Assembly: GCA_028871555.1 (NCBI GenBank)
Contig: JAGWNA010000005.1
Location: 25,212 to 89,211 of the forward strand
Direction of reading: 5' to 3'
Length of the DNA stretch: 64,000 nucleotides
Source of the DNA: Lysobacteraceae bacterium
GTDB taxonomy: Bacteria > Pseudomonadota > Gammaproteobacteria > Xanthomonadales > Rhodanobacteraceae
Part shown: positions 55,738-64,000 of the stretch, piece after piece
How the letters are laid out: each line of letters starts with the position of its first letter
Numbering within the stretch: position 1 is the first letter of the stretch
Translations under genes and position numbers: made by a program
Notes under the pieces: model-generated
The model's input: only the letters and a program-made list of their open reading frames with translations
What the model was told of the DNA's origin: nothing
The model's database searches: none

Positions 55738-56385
55738 TCAGCGCCGAACACCGTAACGCTCGCGGTAGGCCAGCAAACGGGCGTGTTCGGCGGCCAGTTG
55801 CGGTCGTTCGCCGGCATACGCCAGCACATCGTCGAGGCAGGTGATGGCGATCACCGGAATGCCATGGTCGGTAGCCACTTCCTGCGCGGCGGAGCGCTCA
55901 CCGTGGCCGCGTTCCTGTCGATCCAGCGCGATCAGTACGCCGGCAGGCGTGGCGCCGTGCGCGCTGATCAGCGCCAATGATTCGCGCACCGCGGTACCCG
56001 CGGTCATCACGTCGTCGACGATCAGCACGCGCCCCTTGAGCGGGGCGCCGACCAGCGCGCCGCCCTCGCCGTGATCCTTCGCCTCTTTGCGGTTGTAGGC
56101 CCACGGCAGGTCGCGCTGGTGCCGATCGGCCAGCGCGATCGCCGTGGCGGCGGCCAGCGGGATACCCTTGTAGGCAGGGCCGAACAGCATGTCGAACGCA
56201 AGCCCCGAGTCCAGCAACGTCGCCGCGTAGGCACGGCCGAGCCGCGCCAGCGCGGCACCGGAATCGATCCGGCCCAGGTTGAAGAAGTAGGGGCTTTGGC
56301 GGCCGGATTTCAGGGTGAACTCGCCGAAACGCAGCACCTCGCGCTGCAGGGTGAGTTCAATGAAGTCGCGCTGGTAATCGTGCAC
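55738..56385 (-). CDS. pyrE: orotate phosphoribosyltransferase
   Basis: Adds ribose phosphate from PRPP to orotate in pyrimidine synthesis. The PRPP-binding loop is [13 protein letters not shown] at about residues 120-132, [15 protein letters not shown] at 26-40 binds orotate, and the flexible lysine loop is [13 protein letters not shown] at 97-109. The length of 215 residues is normal. It starts with GTG at 56385 and runs 24 bases after the GNAT gene, probably as an operon. Confidence 0.95.
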   Translation of the reverse strand: MHDYQRDFIELTLQREVLRFGEFTLKSGRQSPYFFNLGRIDSGAALARLGRAYAATLLDSGLAFDMLFGPAYKGIPLAAATAIALADRHQRDLPWAYNRKEAKDHGEGGALVGAPLKGRVLIVDDVMTAGTAVRESLALISAHGATPAGVLIALDRQERGHGERSAAQEVATDHGIPVIAITCLDDVLAYAGERPQLAAEHARLLAYRERYGVRR

Positions 56386-56409
56386 AGGTCGTCTCGCGGA
56401 TGGTCGGGT

Positions 56410-56910
56410 TCAGAGCAGGTCGCGCCGCAGCAATCGCTGCGGCCCGGAGCGTCCGCCATGGTACAGCGCGCCGCTGTCCACGAAGCCGGCGCGCTGATAC
56501 AAGCGCAGCGCGGAGTGATTGCCGCTGTCCACGGTCAGCACCAGCAAGCGGGCATGGCGGTAACGCTTGGCCAGATCGACGATCAATGCGGCGAGCGCCT
56601 GCGTACCCACACCGCGGCCCTGCCAGGCGGCGTCGATGAAGAAGGCGCGCAATCCCAGCGCGGGCACGCCGAAATCGCATCCGGCCACACTGCGTGCATT
56701 CGCGTCGATGCGGCAGTAGCCGACCGGGGTGTCGCCGTGCAGTATCGCCACGGGCTCACACCCCGGACAACTGGCGGCATCGGCCAGCAGGTCGGCGATG
56801 GCGCCGACGTAGCCGCGCTGTTGCGGCCGTATGCGCAGTCCGAGCAGCGCCTGATGCACGGCGGCATCGACGGGCGCAACGCGTATGGGCTGGAGTTTGT
56901 GCATGGGCAT
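56410..56910 (-). CDS. GNAT family N-acetyltransferase
   Basis: Predicted acetyltransferase of about 166 residues. FGVPALGLRAFFIDAAWQGRGVGTQALAAL contains the acetyl-CoA loop motif Q-G-R-G-V-G, and LVLTVDSGNHSALRLYQRAGFVDSG is the usual alpha4-beta7 end. The substrate is unknown. Two in-frame ATGs (56910 and 56904) are equally likely starts; neither has a good ribosome binding site. Its upstream region is occupied by the 187-bp repeat at 56931, which therefore lies in the promoter zone. Confidence 0.85.
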   Translation of the reverse strand: MPMHKLQPIRVAPVDAAVHQALLGLRIRPQQRGYVGAIADLLADAASCPGCEPVAILHGDTPVGYCRIDANARSVAGCDFGVPALGLRAFFIDAAWQGRGVGTQALAALIVDLAKRYRHARLLVLTVDSGNHSALRLYQRAGFVDSGALYHGGRSGPQRLLRRDLL

Positions 56911-56930
56911 GGCCGATGATGCGGGTTCTA

Positions 56931-57117
56931 GGAGCCTGTCGGACTTGAGCGGTCGAGGCGAAGAGCTTCCCAACAGCGAGGCTGGTCAGATCCGGCTGCG
57001 TGGGGACCGAACTCGACGATGTGCCGGCCCATAGTGGTTCCATGGGCCAGGCGGCGGCGGAAACAGGGGCCGCGCAGACGGATTTGCAGCCCGGCCGACT
57101 CAAGTCCGACAGGCTCC
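56931..57117. repeat. 187-bp inverted-repeat element (family 2, copy B), MITE-like
   Basis: A perfect 19-bp terminal inverted repeat (GGAGCCTGTCGGACTTGAG at 56931-56949 and its complement at 57099-57117) bounds about 149 bases without coding potential. Its right end, from GACGGATTTGCAGCCCGGCC onward, matches copy A at 45750-45842 almost exactly. It fills most of the space between divergent GNAT and exonuclease III genes and may carry or disrupt their promoters. Confidence 0.82.
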
Positions 57118-57156
57118 CGGGTTGTTATGATCGCCTGCCACTGCCTCGGAGGCTAC

Positions 57157-57927
57157 ATGCGCATCATCAGCTTGAATGCCAACGGCATCCGCTCCGCCGC
57201 AAGCAAGGGGCTGTTCGACTGGCTGCGCGAACAGGATGCCGACGTGGTCTGCCTGCAGGAGACCAAGGCGCAGGAGGACCAATTGACCGATCCGATGTTC
57301 CGCCCGGACGGCCATCATTGCTTCTACCGCGACGCGACCAGCAAGAAGGGCTACAGCGGTGTGGCGATCTATGCGAAACGCGAACCGGATCAGGTCCTCA
57401 CCGGGCTAGGCTGGGACGAGTTCGACGATGAGGGGCGCTACATCGAGGCACGCTTCGGCAATCTCTCGGTGGTGTCGCTGTATTTCCCCTCCGGTTCGTC
57501 CGGCGACGAGCGTCAGCAGTTCAAGTTCAAGGCGATGGAATGGATCACGCCGATCTTCGACAATTGGCTCGCCAGTGGCCGTGATTACGTGATCTGCGGC
57601 GACTGGAACATCGTGCACACGCGCAACGACATCAAGAACTGGACGTCCAACCAGAAGAACTCCGGCTGTCTGCCACAGGAGCGGGCCTGGCTGGATCTGT
57701 TGTTCCACCAGCGCGGCTGGGTTGACAGCTTCCGTGCGCTGAAACCGGATGCGGTCGAATACACGTGGTGGTCCAATCGCGGCCAGGCGCGTGCGAACGA
57801 TGTCGGTTGGCGCATCGATTACCAGGTGGTCACGCCGTCGTTGCGCGATCGTCTGGCCGCCTGCTCGATCTATCGCGAGCAGCGTTTTTCCGACCATGCG
57901 CCGTATACGGTCGACTATGCCGACTGA
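57157..57927 (+). CDS. xth: exodeoxyribonuclease III (ExoA/XthA family)
   Basis: AP endonuclease and 3'-exonuclease of base excision repair. The metal-binding residues are visible: Asn in SLNANGIRSA, Glu35 in CLQETKAQ, the DWNIVHTRNDI loop with catalytic Asp and Asn, and the C-terminal SDHAPYTVDY. The length of 256 residues is normal for the ExoA-type. GGAGG (57148-57152) fixes ATG 57157. Its stop lies inside the ampG reading frame, overlapping by 11 bases. Confidence 0.93.
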   Translation: MRIISLNANGIRSAASKGLFDWLREQDADVVCLQETKAQEDQLTDPMFRPDGHHCFYRDATSKKGYSGVAIYAKREPDQVLTGLGWDEFDDEGRYIEARFGNLSVVSLYFPSGSSGDERQQFKFKAMEWITPIFDNWLASGRDYVICGDWNIVHTRNDIKNWTSNQKNSGCLPQERAWLDLLFHQRGWVDSFRALKPDAVEYTWWSNRGQARANDVGWRIDYQVVTPSLRDRLAACSIYREQRFSDHAPYTVDYAD

Positions 57928-59197
57928 GGCCACGACCGGACCCGTCTCGCCGCTGCCTGACCCGCCGCTGCCGGGGCGCGAGTGGCGCATTCTCAGCATC
58001 GGCCTGCTGGGGTTCGCATCGGGGCTGCCGCTGGCGCTGTCCCTGAGCACGCTGCAGGCATGGTTCACCACCGCCGGGATGAGTCTGAGAGCGATCGGCT
58101 GGATCACCCTGATCGGCCAGGCCTACGTATTCAAGTTCCTGTGGGCGCCGCTGCTGGATCGCTTGCCGCTGCCTTGGCTGGGCCGCCGCCGCGGTTGGAT
58201 CCTGCTGATGCAGCTGATTTGCGGCGCGGCCCTGATCAGCATGAGTTTCTACACGCCGCAGGGTGCGGCAAGCATGCTGGCGTTCCTGGGCGTGCTGCTG
58301 GCGTTCGGTTCGGCAACCCAGGACATCGCCTACGATGCCCATCGCACGGATCTGCTGCCGCCGACCGAGCGCGGCTGGGGCACGGCGTTTTCGCAGGGTG
58401 GCTATCGTCTGGGCATGCTGGTATCCGGCGCGCTGGCGTTGATCCTTGCCGATCATCTGGGCTGGCCCTGGGTGTACCGACTGATGGGTACCCTCATGCT
58501 GGCGGCTACGCTGGTTACCGCATGGTCGCCCGACGCGCCCGACGAACACCCCACGCGCAGCTTCGCCGAGGCCGTCGTGCAGCCGTTCGCGGATTTCATG
58601 CAGCGCTATGGCACGTTGGCGCTGGCGTGGCTGTCGCTGATGGTGCTGTACAAGCTCGCCGACGCATTCGCGTTGTCATTGTCGACGACCTTCCTGTTGC
58701 GGGTACCTCGATTCACGTTGACCCAGATCGGCACGGTCAGCAAGACCTTCGGTCTGGTGGCCGGTCTGTTGGGAGCGCTGGCCGGTGGCTGGGTGGTCAC
58801 CCGCATGCGGCTGTTTCCGGCCTTGCTCGGCCTGGGGGTGGCCCAGGCGCTGGTGAACCTGTCCTATATCTGGCTGGTGCACAGCGGCCCGGACATCGTG
58901 GCCATGGCGAGCGTCGTGTCGACGGAATATTTCGTCAGCGGGCTGGGCAGTACCGCCTTCGTGGTGCTTTTGACATCGTTGTGCAATGTGCGTTTCTCGG
59001 CGACGCAATACGCGCTGCTGTCCTCGCTGTCGGCGGTGGGCCGGGTGTTTCTCGGCCCGCTCGCGGCGTGGCTGGTGCCACGCGTAGGCTGGTCGACGTT
59101 CTTCGTGATCACCACGCTGTCGGCGATTCCCGGGTTGCTGCTGGTGATCGGATTGCGTCACGCGATACATCGCGCGGAATCGGCCCGGGCACGCTGA
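57917..59197 (+). CDS. ampG: AmpG-type MFS permease for anhydro-muropeptides
   Basis: Twelve-helix inner-membrane transporter that brings GlcNAc-anhMurNAc peptides back to the cytosol during cell-wall recycling. The family start GLLGFASGLPLALSLSTLQAWF is near residues 29-50. KFLWAPLLDRLPLPWLGRRRGW is the loop 2-3 signature, and ATQDIAYDAHRTDLLPPTERGWG is typical of AmpG. The length of 426 residues is normal. ATG 57917 overlaps the exonuclease gene by 11 bases, so they share a transcript. anmK lies 430 bases downstream on the opposite strand, which supports the recycling role. Confidence 0.92.
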   Translation: MPTEATTGPVSPLPDPPLPGREWRILSIGLLGFASGLPLALSLSTLQAWFTTAGMSLRAIGWITLIGQAYVFKFLWAPLLDRLPLPWLGRRRGWILLMQLICGAALISMSFYTPQGAASMLAFLGVLLAFGSATQDIAYDAHRTDLLPPTERGWGTAFSQGGYRLGMLVSGALALILADHLGWPWVYRLMGTLMLAATLVTAWSPDAPDEHPTRSFAEAVVQPFADFMQRYGTLALAWLSLMVLYKLADAFALSLSTTFLLRVPRFTLTQIGTVSKTFGLVAGLLGALAGGWVVTRMRLFPALLGLGVAQALVNLSYIWLVHSGPDIVAMASVVSTEYFVSGLGSTAFVVLLTSLCNVRFSATQYALLSSLSAVGRVFLGPLAAWLVPRVGWSTFFVITTLSAIPGLLLVIGLRHAIHRAESARAR

Positions 59198-59301
59198 GGT
59201 TGCCAACCAGGCCACGGAAACGACGGCTCGATTCGTCAGAATCGTTTCCAGCTGTACAGGAACGGACATCCCCCCCTGCAGACACTCACGGAGCTCAGCC
59301 T

Positions 59302-59598
59302 GTGCCGGATCTGGTCGTACAGAATGTGGACAGTCAACTGGTCGCGCGCATCAAATCGCTGGCCAGGGACCGGCATTGTTCGATCAATGACGTGCTGTTG
59401 TATGCCCTGCGCCATAGCCTGGGGGTGTCGGCCGCGGAGGAATACAGCGAAACGCTGTGCGATTCACAGGCACTGACTCTGCTCGATGACCATTGGGGGG
59501 CCGAGGAAAGAGGCGTGTTTCAGGAGGCGCTGGACGCTTTGGCGCGGACCCGTCCGACGCAATGGGCGCCGGAAAATATCCGTGACGACGGCACCTAG
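59302..59598 (+). CDS. ribbon-helix-helix (FitA/Arc-like) small protein
   Basis: 98-residue protein. The first 42 residues (DLVVQNVDSQLVARIKSLAR then CSINDVLLYALRHSLG) have the strand-helix-helix pattern of Arc/FitA-type antitoxins, which bind DNA as dimers. The C-terminal half is acidic and helical (LDDHWGAEERGVFQEALDALAR) with no match known to me. GGAG at 59290-59293 supports GTG 59302. No PIN-domain toxin or other partner gene is adjacent, so it may be a free-standing regulator instead of half of a toxin-antitoxin pair. Its TAG is inside the palindrome at 59595-59632. Confidence 0.72.
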   Translation: MPDLVVQNVDSQLVARIKSLARDRHCSINDVLLYALRHSLGVSAAEEYSETLCDSQALTLLDDHWGAEERGVFQEALDALARTRPTQWAPENIRDDGT

Positions 59599-59632
59599 CA
59601 GCCTGTCGGGCTTTGGTCGGCCGGGCTGCTAG
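59595..59632. repeat. short palindrome carrying both stop codons (family 2, copy C, partial)
   Basis: CTAGCAGCC (59595-59603) pairs with GGCTGCTAG (59624-59632). The intervening bases are an inverted copy of the conserved end of the family 2 element (complement of GCAGCCCGGCCGACCAAAG). The left arm contains the TAG of the ribbon-helix-helix gene and the right arm the TAG of anmK on the other strand. It could terminate both. Confidence 0.75.
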
Positions 59633-60753
59633 ACAGGCGCCGGGTAAATCGCACCAAGCACCCGCGGGCCACGTGCGCCGGTCACCGCCGGCAGGTTGCC
59701 CGGAAGGCCCAGCAGACGCTGTCGCGCCAGCCACGCGAATGCGGTGGCTTCGAGAAAATCCGGATCAATGCCGTATTGCGCAGTGCTGCACAAGGCGCGC
59801 GGCGTCAGCAGTTCGCCCAGCCGCCGCACCAGTGCGCTGTTGTGGATGCCGCCGCCGCAGGCCAGCACCTCCTCGGCGGTCGGTGCGTGCTGGGCGATCG
59901 CGGTGGCTACGCTGCGTGCCGTCAGCTCCAGCAACGTCGCCTGCACATCGGCCGGGTGCACCGCCGCCAGCTGCGGCTGTGTGGCCAGCCAGTCCAGATG
60001 GAAGTATTCGCGCCCGGTGCTCTTGGGTGGCGCCAGGGCAAAATAGTCGTCGGCCAGCAAGGCATCCAGCAACGACAGGTCAACCTTGCCGCTGGCCGCA
60101 AACACACCGTCGCGGTCAAAGGGTACGCCGCGATGGCGCATGCACCAGGCGTCGAGCAGCCCATTGGCCGGACCGGTATCGAAACCCCGCACGCCGCCAT
60201 CGGCGTCGAGCACTGTGATGTTGGCAATGCCGCCGAGGTTGAGAACCACCCGCGTGTGACCGGGGCGGGCCAGCAGCATCGCGTGCAGCGCCGGCAACAG
60301 GGGTGCGCCTTGACCGCCCGCGGCCACATCGGCGCGGCGAAAATCGGTCACGACATCAATGCCGCAGCGTTCGGCGATTACGGTCGGATCGCCCAGCTGC
60401 AGCGTGAATGGGTGCTTGCCGCTCGGGCGGTGCCGCAAGGTCTGGCCGTGCGAACCGATCGCCCTGACCGTGTGAGCGGAGGTGCCGCTTTGTTCGAGCA
60501 AGTGCAAGGTGGCGTCGGCGAAGCAGTGGCCGATTGCCACATCCAGCCGCCCGATGGTGTCCAGTTCCACCGTGGCTTCACCCTGTGCCAGCGCCAGAAC
60601 GTGGTCACGCAGCATCGATGGCCACGGGTAGGTATGTGCGGCCAGCACTTTCGGTGTGCCGCGGATGAAATCGGCCAGGACGGCATCGATACTGTCCACG
60701 CTGGTGCCGGAGATCAGGCCGAGATATAGCCCTTCGGCCGTGGACGCAGGCAT
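59629..60753 (-). CDS. anmK: anhydro-N-acetylmuramic acid kinase
   Basis: Phosphorylates and opens 1,6-anhydro-MurNAc to MurNAc 6-P in cell-wall recycling. The ATP-binding start is GLISGTSVDSIDAVLADF (the usual GTSMDG is GTSVDS here). RAIGSHGQTLRHRP, VVTDFRRADVAAGGQGAPL with the catalytic Asp, LNLGGIANIT, FDTGPANGLLD and EVLACGGGIHN follow in family order. The length of 374 residues is normal. It begins four bases after the M23 peptidase stop and so belongs to that operon. It is convergent with the ampG side of the cluster. Confidence 0.95.
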   Translation of the reverse strand: MPASTAEGLYLGLISGTSVDSIDAVLADFIRGTPKVLAAHTYPWPSMLRDHVLALAQGEATVELDTIGRLDVAIGHCFADATLHLLEQSGTSAHTVRAIGSHGQTLRHRPSGKHPFTLQLGDPTVIAERCGIDVVTDFRRADVAAGGQGAPLLPALHAMLLARPGHTRVVLNLGGIANITVLDADGGVRGFDTGPANGLLDAWCMRHRGVPFDRDGVFAASGKVDLSLLDALLADDYFALAPPKSTGREYFHLDWLATQPQLAAVHPADVQATLLELTARSVATAIAQHAPTAEEVLACGGGIHNSALVRRLGELLTPRALCSTAQYGIDPDFLEATAFAWLARQRLLGLPGNLPAVTGARGPRVLGAIYPAPV

Positions 60754-60757
60754 CGGC

Positions 60758-62200
60758 TTATCCGTCGTGGTGGGTGGCGGTCTCGCGGCGTGCCAGCTCA
60801 ATGCCGGCGTCGGTCGCCTTGAGCCGGGCCAGCATCGGCTGCATCTGCCGCATGAATTGCGCCAGCAGCTTCGGAGGCAGCGGCTTCGGCTTGGGCATGG
60901 TGACGGTCAGCGGATTTTCCTGTTTGCCGTAGACGCGCACTTCGTAATGAAGGTGGGGGCCGGTAGCCAGACCGGTCATGCCGACGAACCCGATCACTTC
61001 ACCCTGGCGCACATGCGTGCCGACGTGTTCGCCAGGTTCGAAACGGGACATGTGTCCGTAAGCGGTGGAGTACTCGGTGTTGTGCTTGATCAGCACGAAG
61101 TTGCCAAAACCATGTTCCCAGCCGCGATACGCGATCACACCGTCGCCGGCGGCATGAATCGGAGTGCCGGTGGGCGCGGCGTAATCGACGCCCTTGTGGG
61201 CCCGCGTGTAACCGAGGATGGGGTGTTTGCGAGCCAGGCTGAAACGAGACGAAATACGGGTGAATGCCACCGGTGTGCGCAGCAGCGATTTACGCAGCGG
61301 ACGCCCGTCCTCGCTGTAGTAGTTGTAGCTGCCGTCCGGCTCCTTGAAGCGGTAAGCCGTGTAGCGGTGGCCATGATTGAAAAACTCGGCGGCGATGATG
61401 TCCCCCGGGTGGTCGTAAACGCCATCGCGATACACATCGTCGTAGATCACCGTAAAGCTGTCGCCGCTGCGGATGTCCTTGAGAAAGTCGATGTCGTATT
61501 TGAAGACGTCGGCGAGTTTGACGATCATCCCCTCGTTCAGGCCGGCCTTGGCGCCGGCGCCAAACAGCGAGCTTTCGATCACGGCGTGGGCCATGTGAAC
61601 GCGTTGCTCGACGGCCCGTGCCTGCAAGCTCAACACCGGGGTGCTGGCATCGAAACGCACGGTGGCGCGGGTGGCATCGTCCTTGTCGAAACGGAAGGCT
61701 TGCAGTTGGCCATCACGATCGATGAGGAAATCAAATTCATCACCCGGACGAATATTCTGCAGCGCGCCATCGGCTTTGCCGGCCGCATCCACGACCTTTT
61801 GCAGTGCGGTCATGCTGAGGCCGCGTTCGTCGAAAATATCCGACAGCGTCTGTCCTGGCCGTACCCGCACGATCTGCCAGTCGGCCATGGTCGACGCAGG
61901 CGTGTTGATCTCGTTGAACTTGGGCAGCGCGAGCGGCAGCAGGGTATGCACCTCCGGTGCTGGCTCCGGCCGCATGGCGCTGGCCCACACCGGCATGATG
62001 ATCCCGGAGAGAAAGGTGATCAGCAGCGCCGTTCCGGCGAGAACCCAGCGTTCGCGATGCCAGTGAATCGGCTCGACCTCGCCCGAACGATTGAAGGACC
62101 AGTGGGAACAGCGCTCGTAGAAATGAGAGTGTCGGCGCTGTGCCTTGCGGCAGATGGCCCGCTTGCGCGCATGATGCGCCCCCTGTCTTGCCTGAGCCAT
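60758..62200 (-). CDS. M23 (LytM) peptidoglycan endopeptidase, MepM-like
   Basis: Membrane-anchored murein hydrolase expected to cut peptide cross-links during cell growth. A basic cytoplasmic N-terminus precedes one membrane helix (about residues 52-75), an OapA/LysM-like segment (IVRVRPGQTLSDIFDERGLS, about 110-150), and a linker. The C-terminal LytM domain has zinc ligands HKGVDYAAPTGTPIHA (about 337) and GPHLHYEV (about 416). ATG 62200 is used, since a sigma-70-like promoter ends about 33 bases upstream of it; a frame 15 codons longer would start inside that promoter. It is the first gene of an operon with anmK. Confidence 0.92.
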   Translation of the reverse strand: MAQARQGAHHARKRAICRKAQRRHSHFYERCSHWSFNRSGEVEPIHWHRERWVLAGTALLITFLSGIIMPVWASAMRPEPAPEVHTLLPLALPKFNEINTPASTMADWQIVRVRPGQTLSDIFDERGLSMTALQKVVDAAGKADGALQNIRPGDEFDFLIDRDGQLQAFRFDKDDATRATVRFDASTPVLSLQARAVEQRVHMAHAVIESSLFGAGAKAGLNEGMIVKLADVFKYDIDFLKDIRSGDSFTVIYDDVYRDGVYDHPGDIIAAEFFNHGHRYTAYRFKEPDGSYNYYSEDGRPLRKSLLRTPVAFTRISSRFSLARKHPILGYTRAHKGVDYAAPTGTPIHAAGDGVIAYRGWEHGFGNFVLIKHNTEYSTAYGHMSRFEPGEHVGTHVRQGEVIGFVGMTGLATGPHLHYEVRVYGKQENPLTVTMPKPKPLPPKLLAQFMRQMQPMLARLKATDAGIELARRETATHHDG

Positions 62201-62240
62201 GCTCGTTGTGCCCCGCGCTACAAAGTAACAAACAGGGCGT

Positions 62241-62270
62241 ACCATAGCCGTCAGGTGTAAAGGGCGTCAA
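62241..62270 (-). promoter_or_regulatory. sigma-70-like promoter of the M23 peptidase-anmK operon
   Basis: On the minus strand TTGACG (62270-62265) and TATGGT (62246-62241) are 18 bases apart, leaving a leader of about 33 bases before ATG 62200. Confidence 0.55.
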
Positions 62271-62289
62271 CGCCTTTCCCATCAAGGGT

Positions 62290-62318
62290 TTGCACGGCAT
62301 TCCCGGTTAACGCACAAT
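62290..62318 (+). promoter_or_regulatory. possible tyrS promoter
   Basis: TTGCAC (62290-62295) and CACAAT (62313-62318) are 17 bases apart, giving a leader of roughly 57 bases. The match is moderate. Confidence 0.4.
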
Positions 62319-62382
62319 TAACGTCGATGGCACAGCCGGCTCCGCGCAACTGTCCCGTCCACCGTCATCCAGAGAGAAATGC

Positions 62383-63594
<1,212 letters not shown>

Positions 63595-63668
63595 GTGCCG
63601 CTTCCGTTCGACGACATCCCATGAAATCAACGATTTGCACGACAAAGTGAAATTTCCGCAGAAATTGC

Positions 63669-63697
63669 TTGCCAAAGCAGTGGCGCCTACTTAGTAT
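63669..63697 (+). promoter_or_regulatory. upstream rRNA operon promoter candidate
   Basis: TTGCCA (63669-63674) and TAGTAT (63692-63697) are separated by 17 bases, 75 bases downstream of the tyrS stop. It precedes the stronger promoter by about 97 bases, giving the tandem layout common for rrn operons. Confidence 0.45.
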
Positions 63698-63765
63698 TCG
63701 CCGCCCGGTCACAGCCGCTTCAATTGAGGCGGCAACTTTGCCAGCAACAATCTTCGCTGCGGCTG

Positions 63766-63793
63766 TTGACGGTAAAGAAAAGCGATGTAGAAT
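63766..63793 (+). promoter_or_regulatory. main rRNA operon promoter
   Basis: TTGACG (63766-63771), a 16-base spacer and TAGAAT (63788-63793) form a near-consensus sigma-70 promoter. The G+C-rich discriminator GGTCGGC after the -10 is typical of stringently controlled rrn promoters. Confidence 0.75.
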
Positions 63794-63799
63794 GGTCGG

Positions 63800-64000
63800 C
63801 TCACCCGGGACGAAACGTACCGGGACGCGACCGGGGGAACCCGGTGGCAGCTGGAAGATCTTTGACAGTGTGCGCAGGTGAATTGTGTGGACGTCTTGCG
63901 ATGGAAGGTAGCGACCTGTCCAAGCAACGCAAGCGTCCCACCAAGAAAAAGTCAGTAATGAGTTTTGATTGGTCGGGAAGAACGCTTCAGAAAGACAGAC
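63800..64000 (+). other. rRNA operon leader, 16S gene beyond the window
   Basis: From the presumed transcription start near 63800 to the window end the sequence is non-coding leader RNA. The 16S 5' sequence (AGTTTGATC...) is not reached. Neighbouring tyrS and the boxA-like site support this reading. Confidence 0.7.
63857..63867 (+). promoter_or_regulatory. boxA-like antitermination site
   Basis: GATCTTTGACA resembles boxA (TGCTCTTTAACA), where NusB-S10 load. It lies about 70 bases after the presumed start site, in the leader of the rRNA operon. Confidence 0.6.

Noticed and set aside
63868..64000. 16S rRNA gene start
   Set aside because: The conserved 5' sequence of 16S rRNA does not appear before the window ends; only leader is present.

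Overview
This is a high-G+C gammaproteobacterial chromosome segment. Gene content and order (coaBC-dut-phosphohexomutase, pyrE, exonuclease III, ampG, anmK, M23 peptidase and tyrS followed by an rRNA operon leader; GTG/TTG starts; palindromic repeats at gene ends) fit the Xanthomonadales. Within that order the phosphoketolase, VIT transporter and cyclic-glucan synthase suggest Rhodanobacteraceae (Rhodanobacter/Dyella-like). That placement is inference; no 16S sequence is inside the window. I saw no plasmid, phage, CRISPR, insertion sequence or tRNA signature, so this looks like core chromosome.

Layout. 1-8.8 kb: the end of a sugar ABC ATPase, parA-parB, a family 2 glycosyltransferase, DUF488, a WYL regulator with a patatin phospholipase, a DUF481 outer-membrane protein, hemC and a Bax-inhibitor-like membrane protein. 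8.8-19.2 kb: a minus-strand central-carbon block, zwf-tal-pgi-pgm, then cytochrome b561, a VIT1-type transporter and phosphoketolase. 19.4-29 kb: a glutathione transferase and a giant cyclic beta-1,2-glucan synthase (about 2880 residues, TTG start chosen by a strong ribosome binding site). 29-40.8 kb: GNAT, PAS-GGDEF-EAL, an unknown protein, thiolase, a TonB-like protein, a minus-strand run (orphan ParA, SixA, YceI, phospholipase D lipoprotein), a secreted unknown and a small membrane protein. 40.8-47.5 kb: divergent speE/speA, uppP, 3-hydroxybutyrate dehydrogenase, an SDR, and argS with a SPOR protein.

49.2-50 kb holds an 800-bp gap with no convincing protein gene. It contains two perfect DnaA boxes, an A+T-rich stretch, and two plus-strand intrinsic terminators (each with eight T). 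I read this as one, perhaps two, small RNA genes. The stronger candidate has three C-rich single-stranded anti-Shine-Dalgarno segments and resembles in architecture the sX13 small RNA of Xanthomonas. It is the best lead in the window.

50-64 kb: radC; coaBC-dut-membrane-anchored phosphomannomutase/phosphoglucomutase with overlapping starts; DUF4124, pyrE, GNAT; exonuclease III overlapping ampG; an orphan ribbon-helix-helix protein; anmK and an M23 endopeptidase (with ampG, a peptidoglycan turnover and recycling neighbourhood); tyrS; and the tandem promoters and antitermination leader of an rRNA operon whose 16S gene starts beyond the window. Three families of palindromic repeat occur between genes, and two of them supply the stop codons of adjoining genes.
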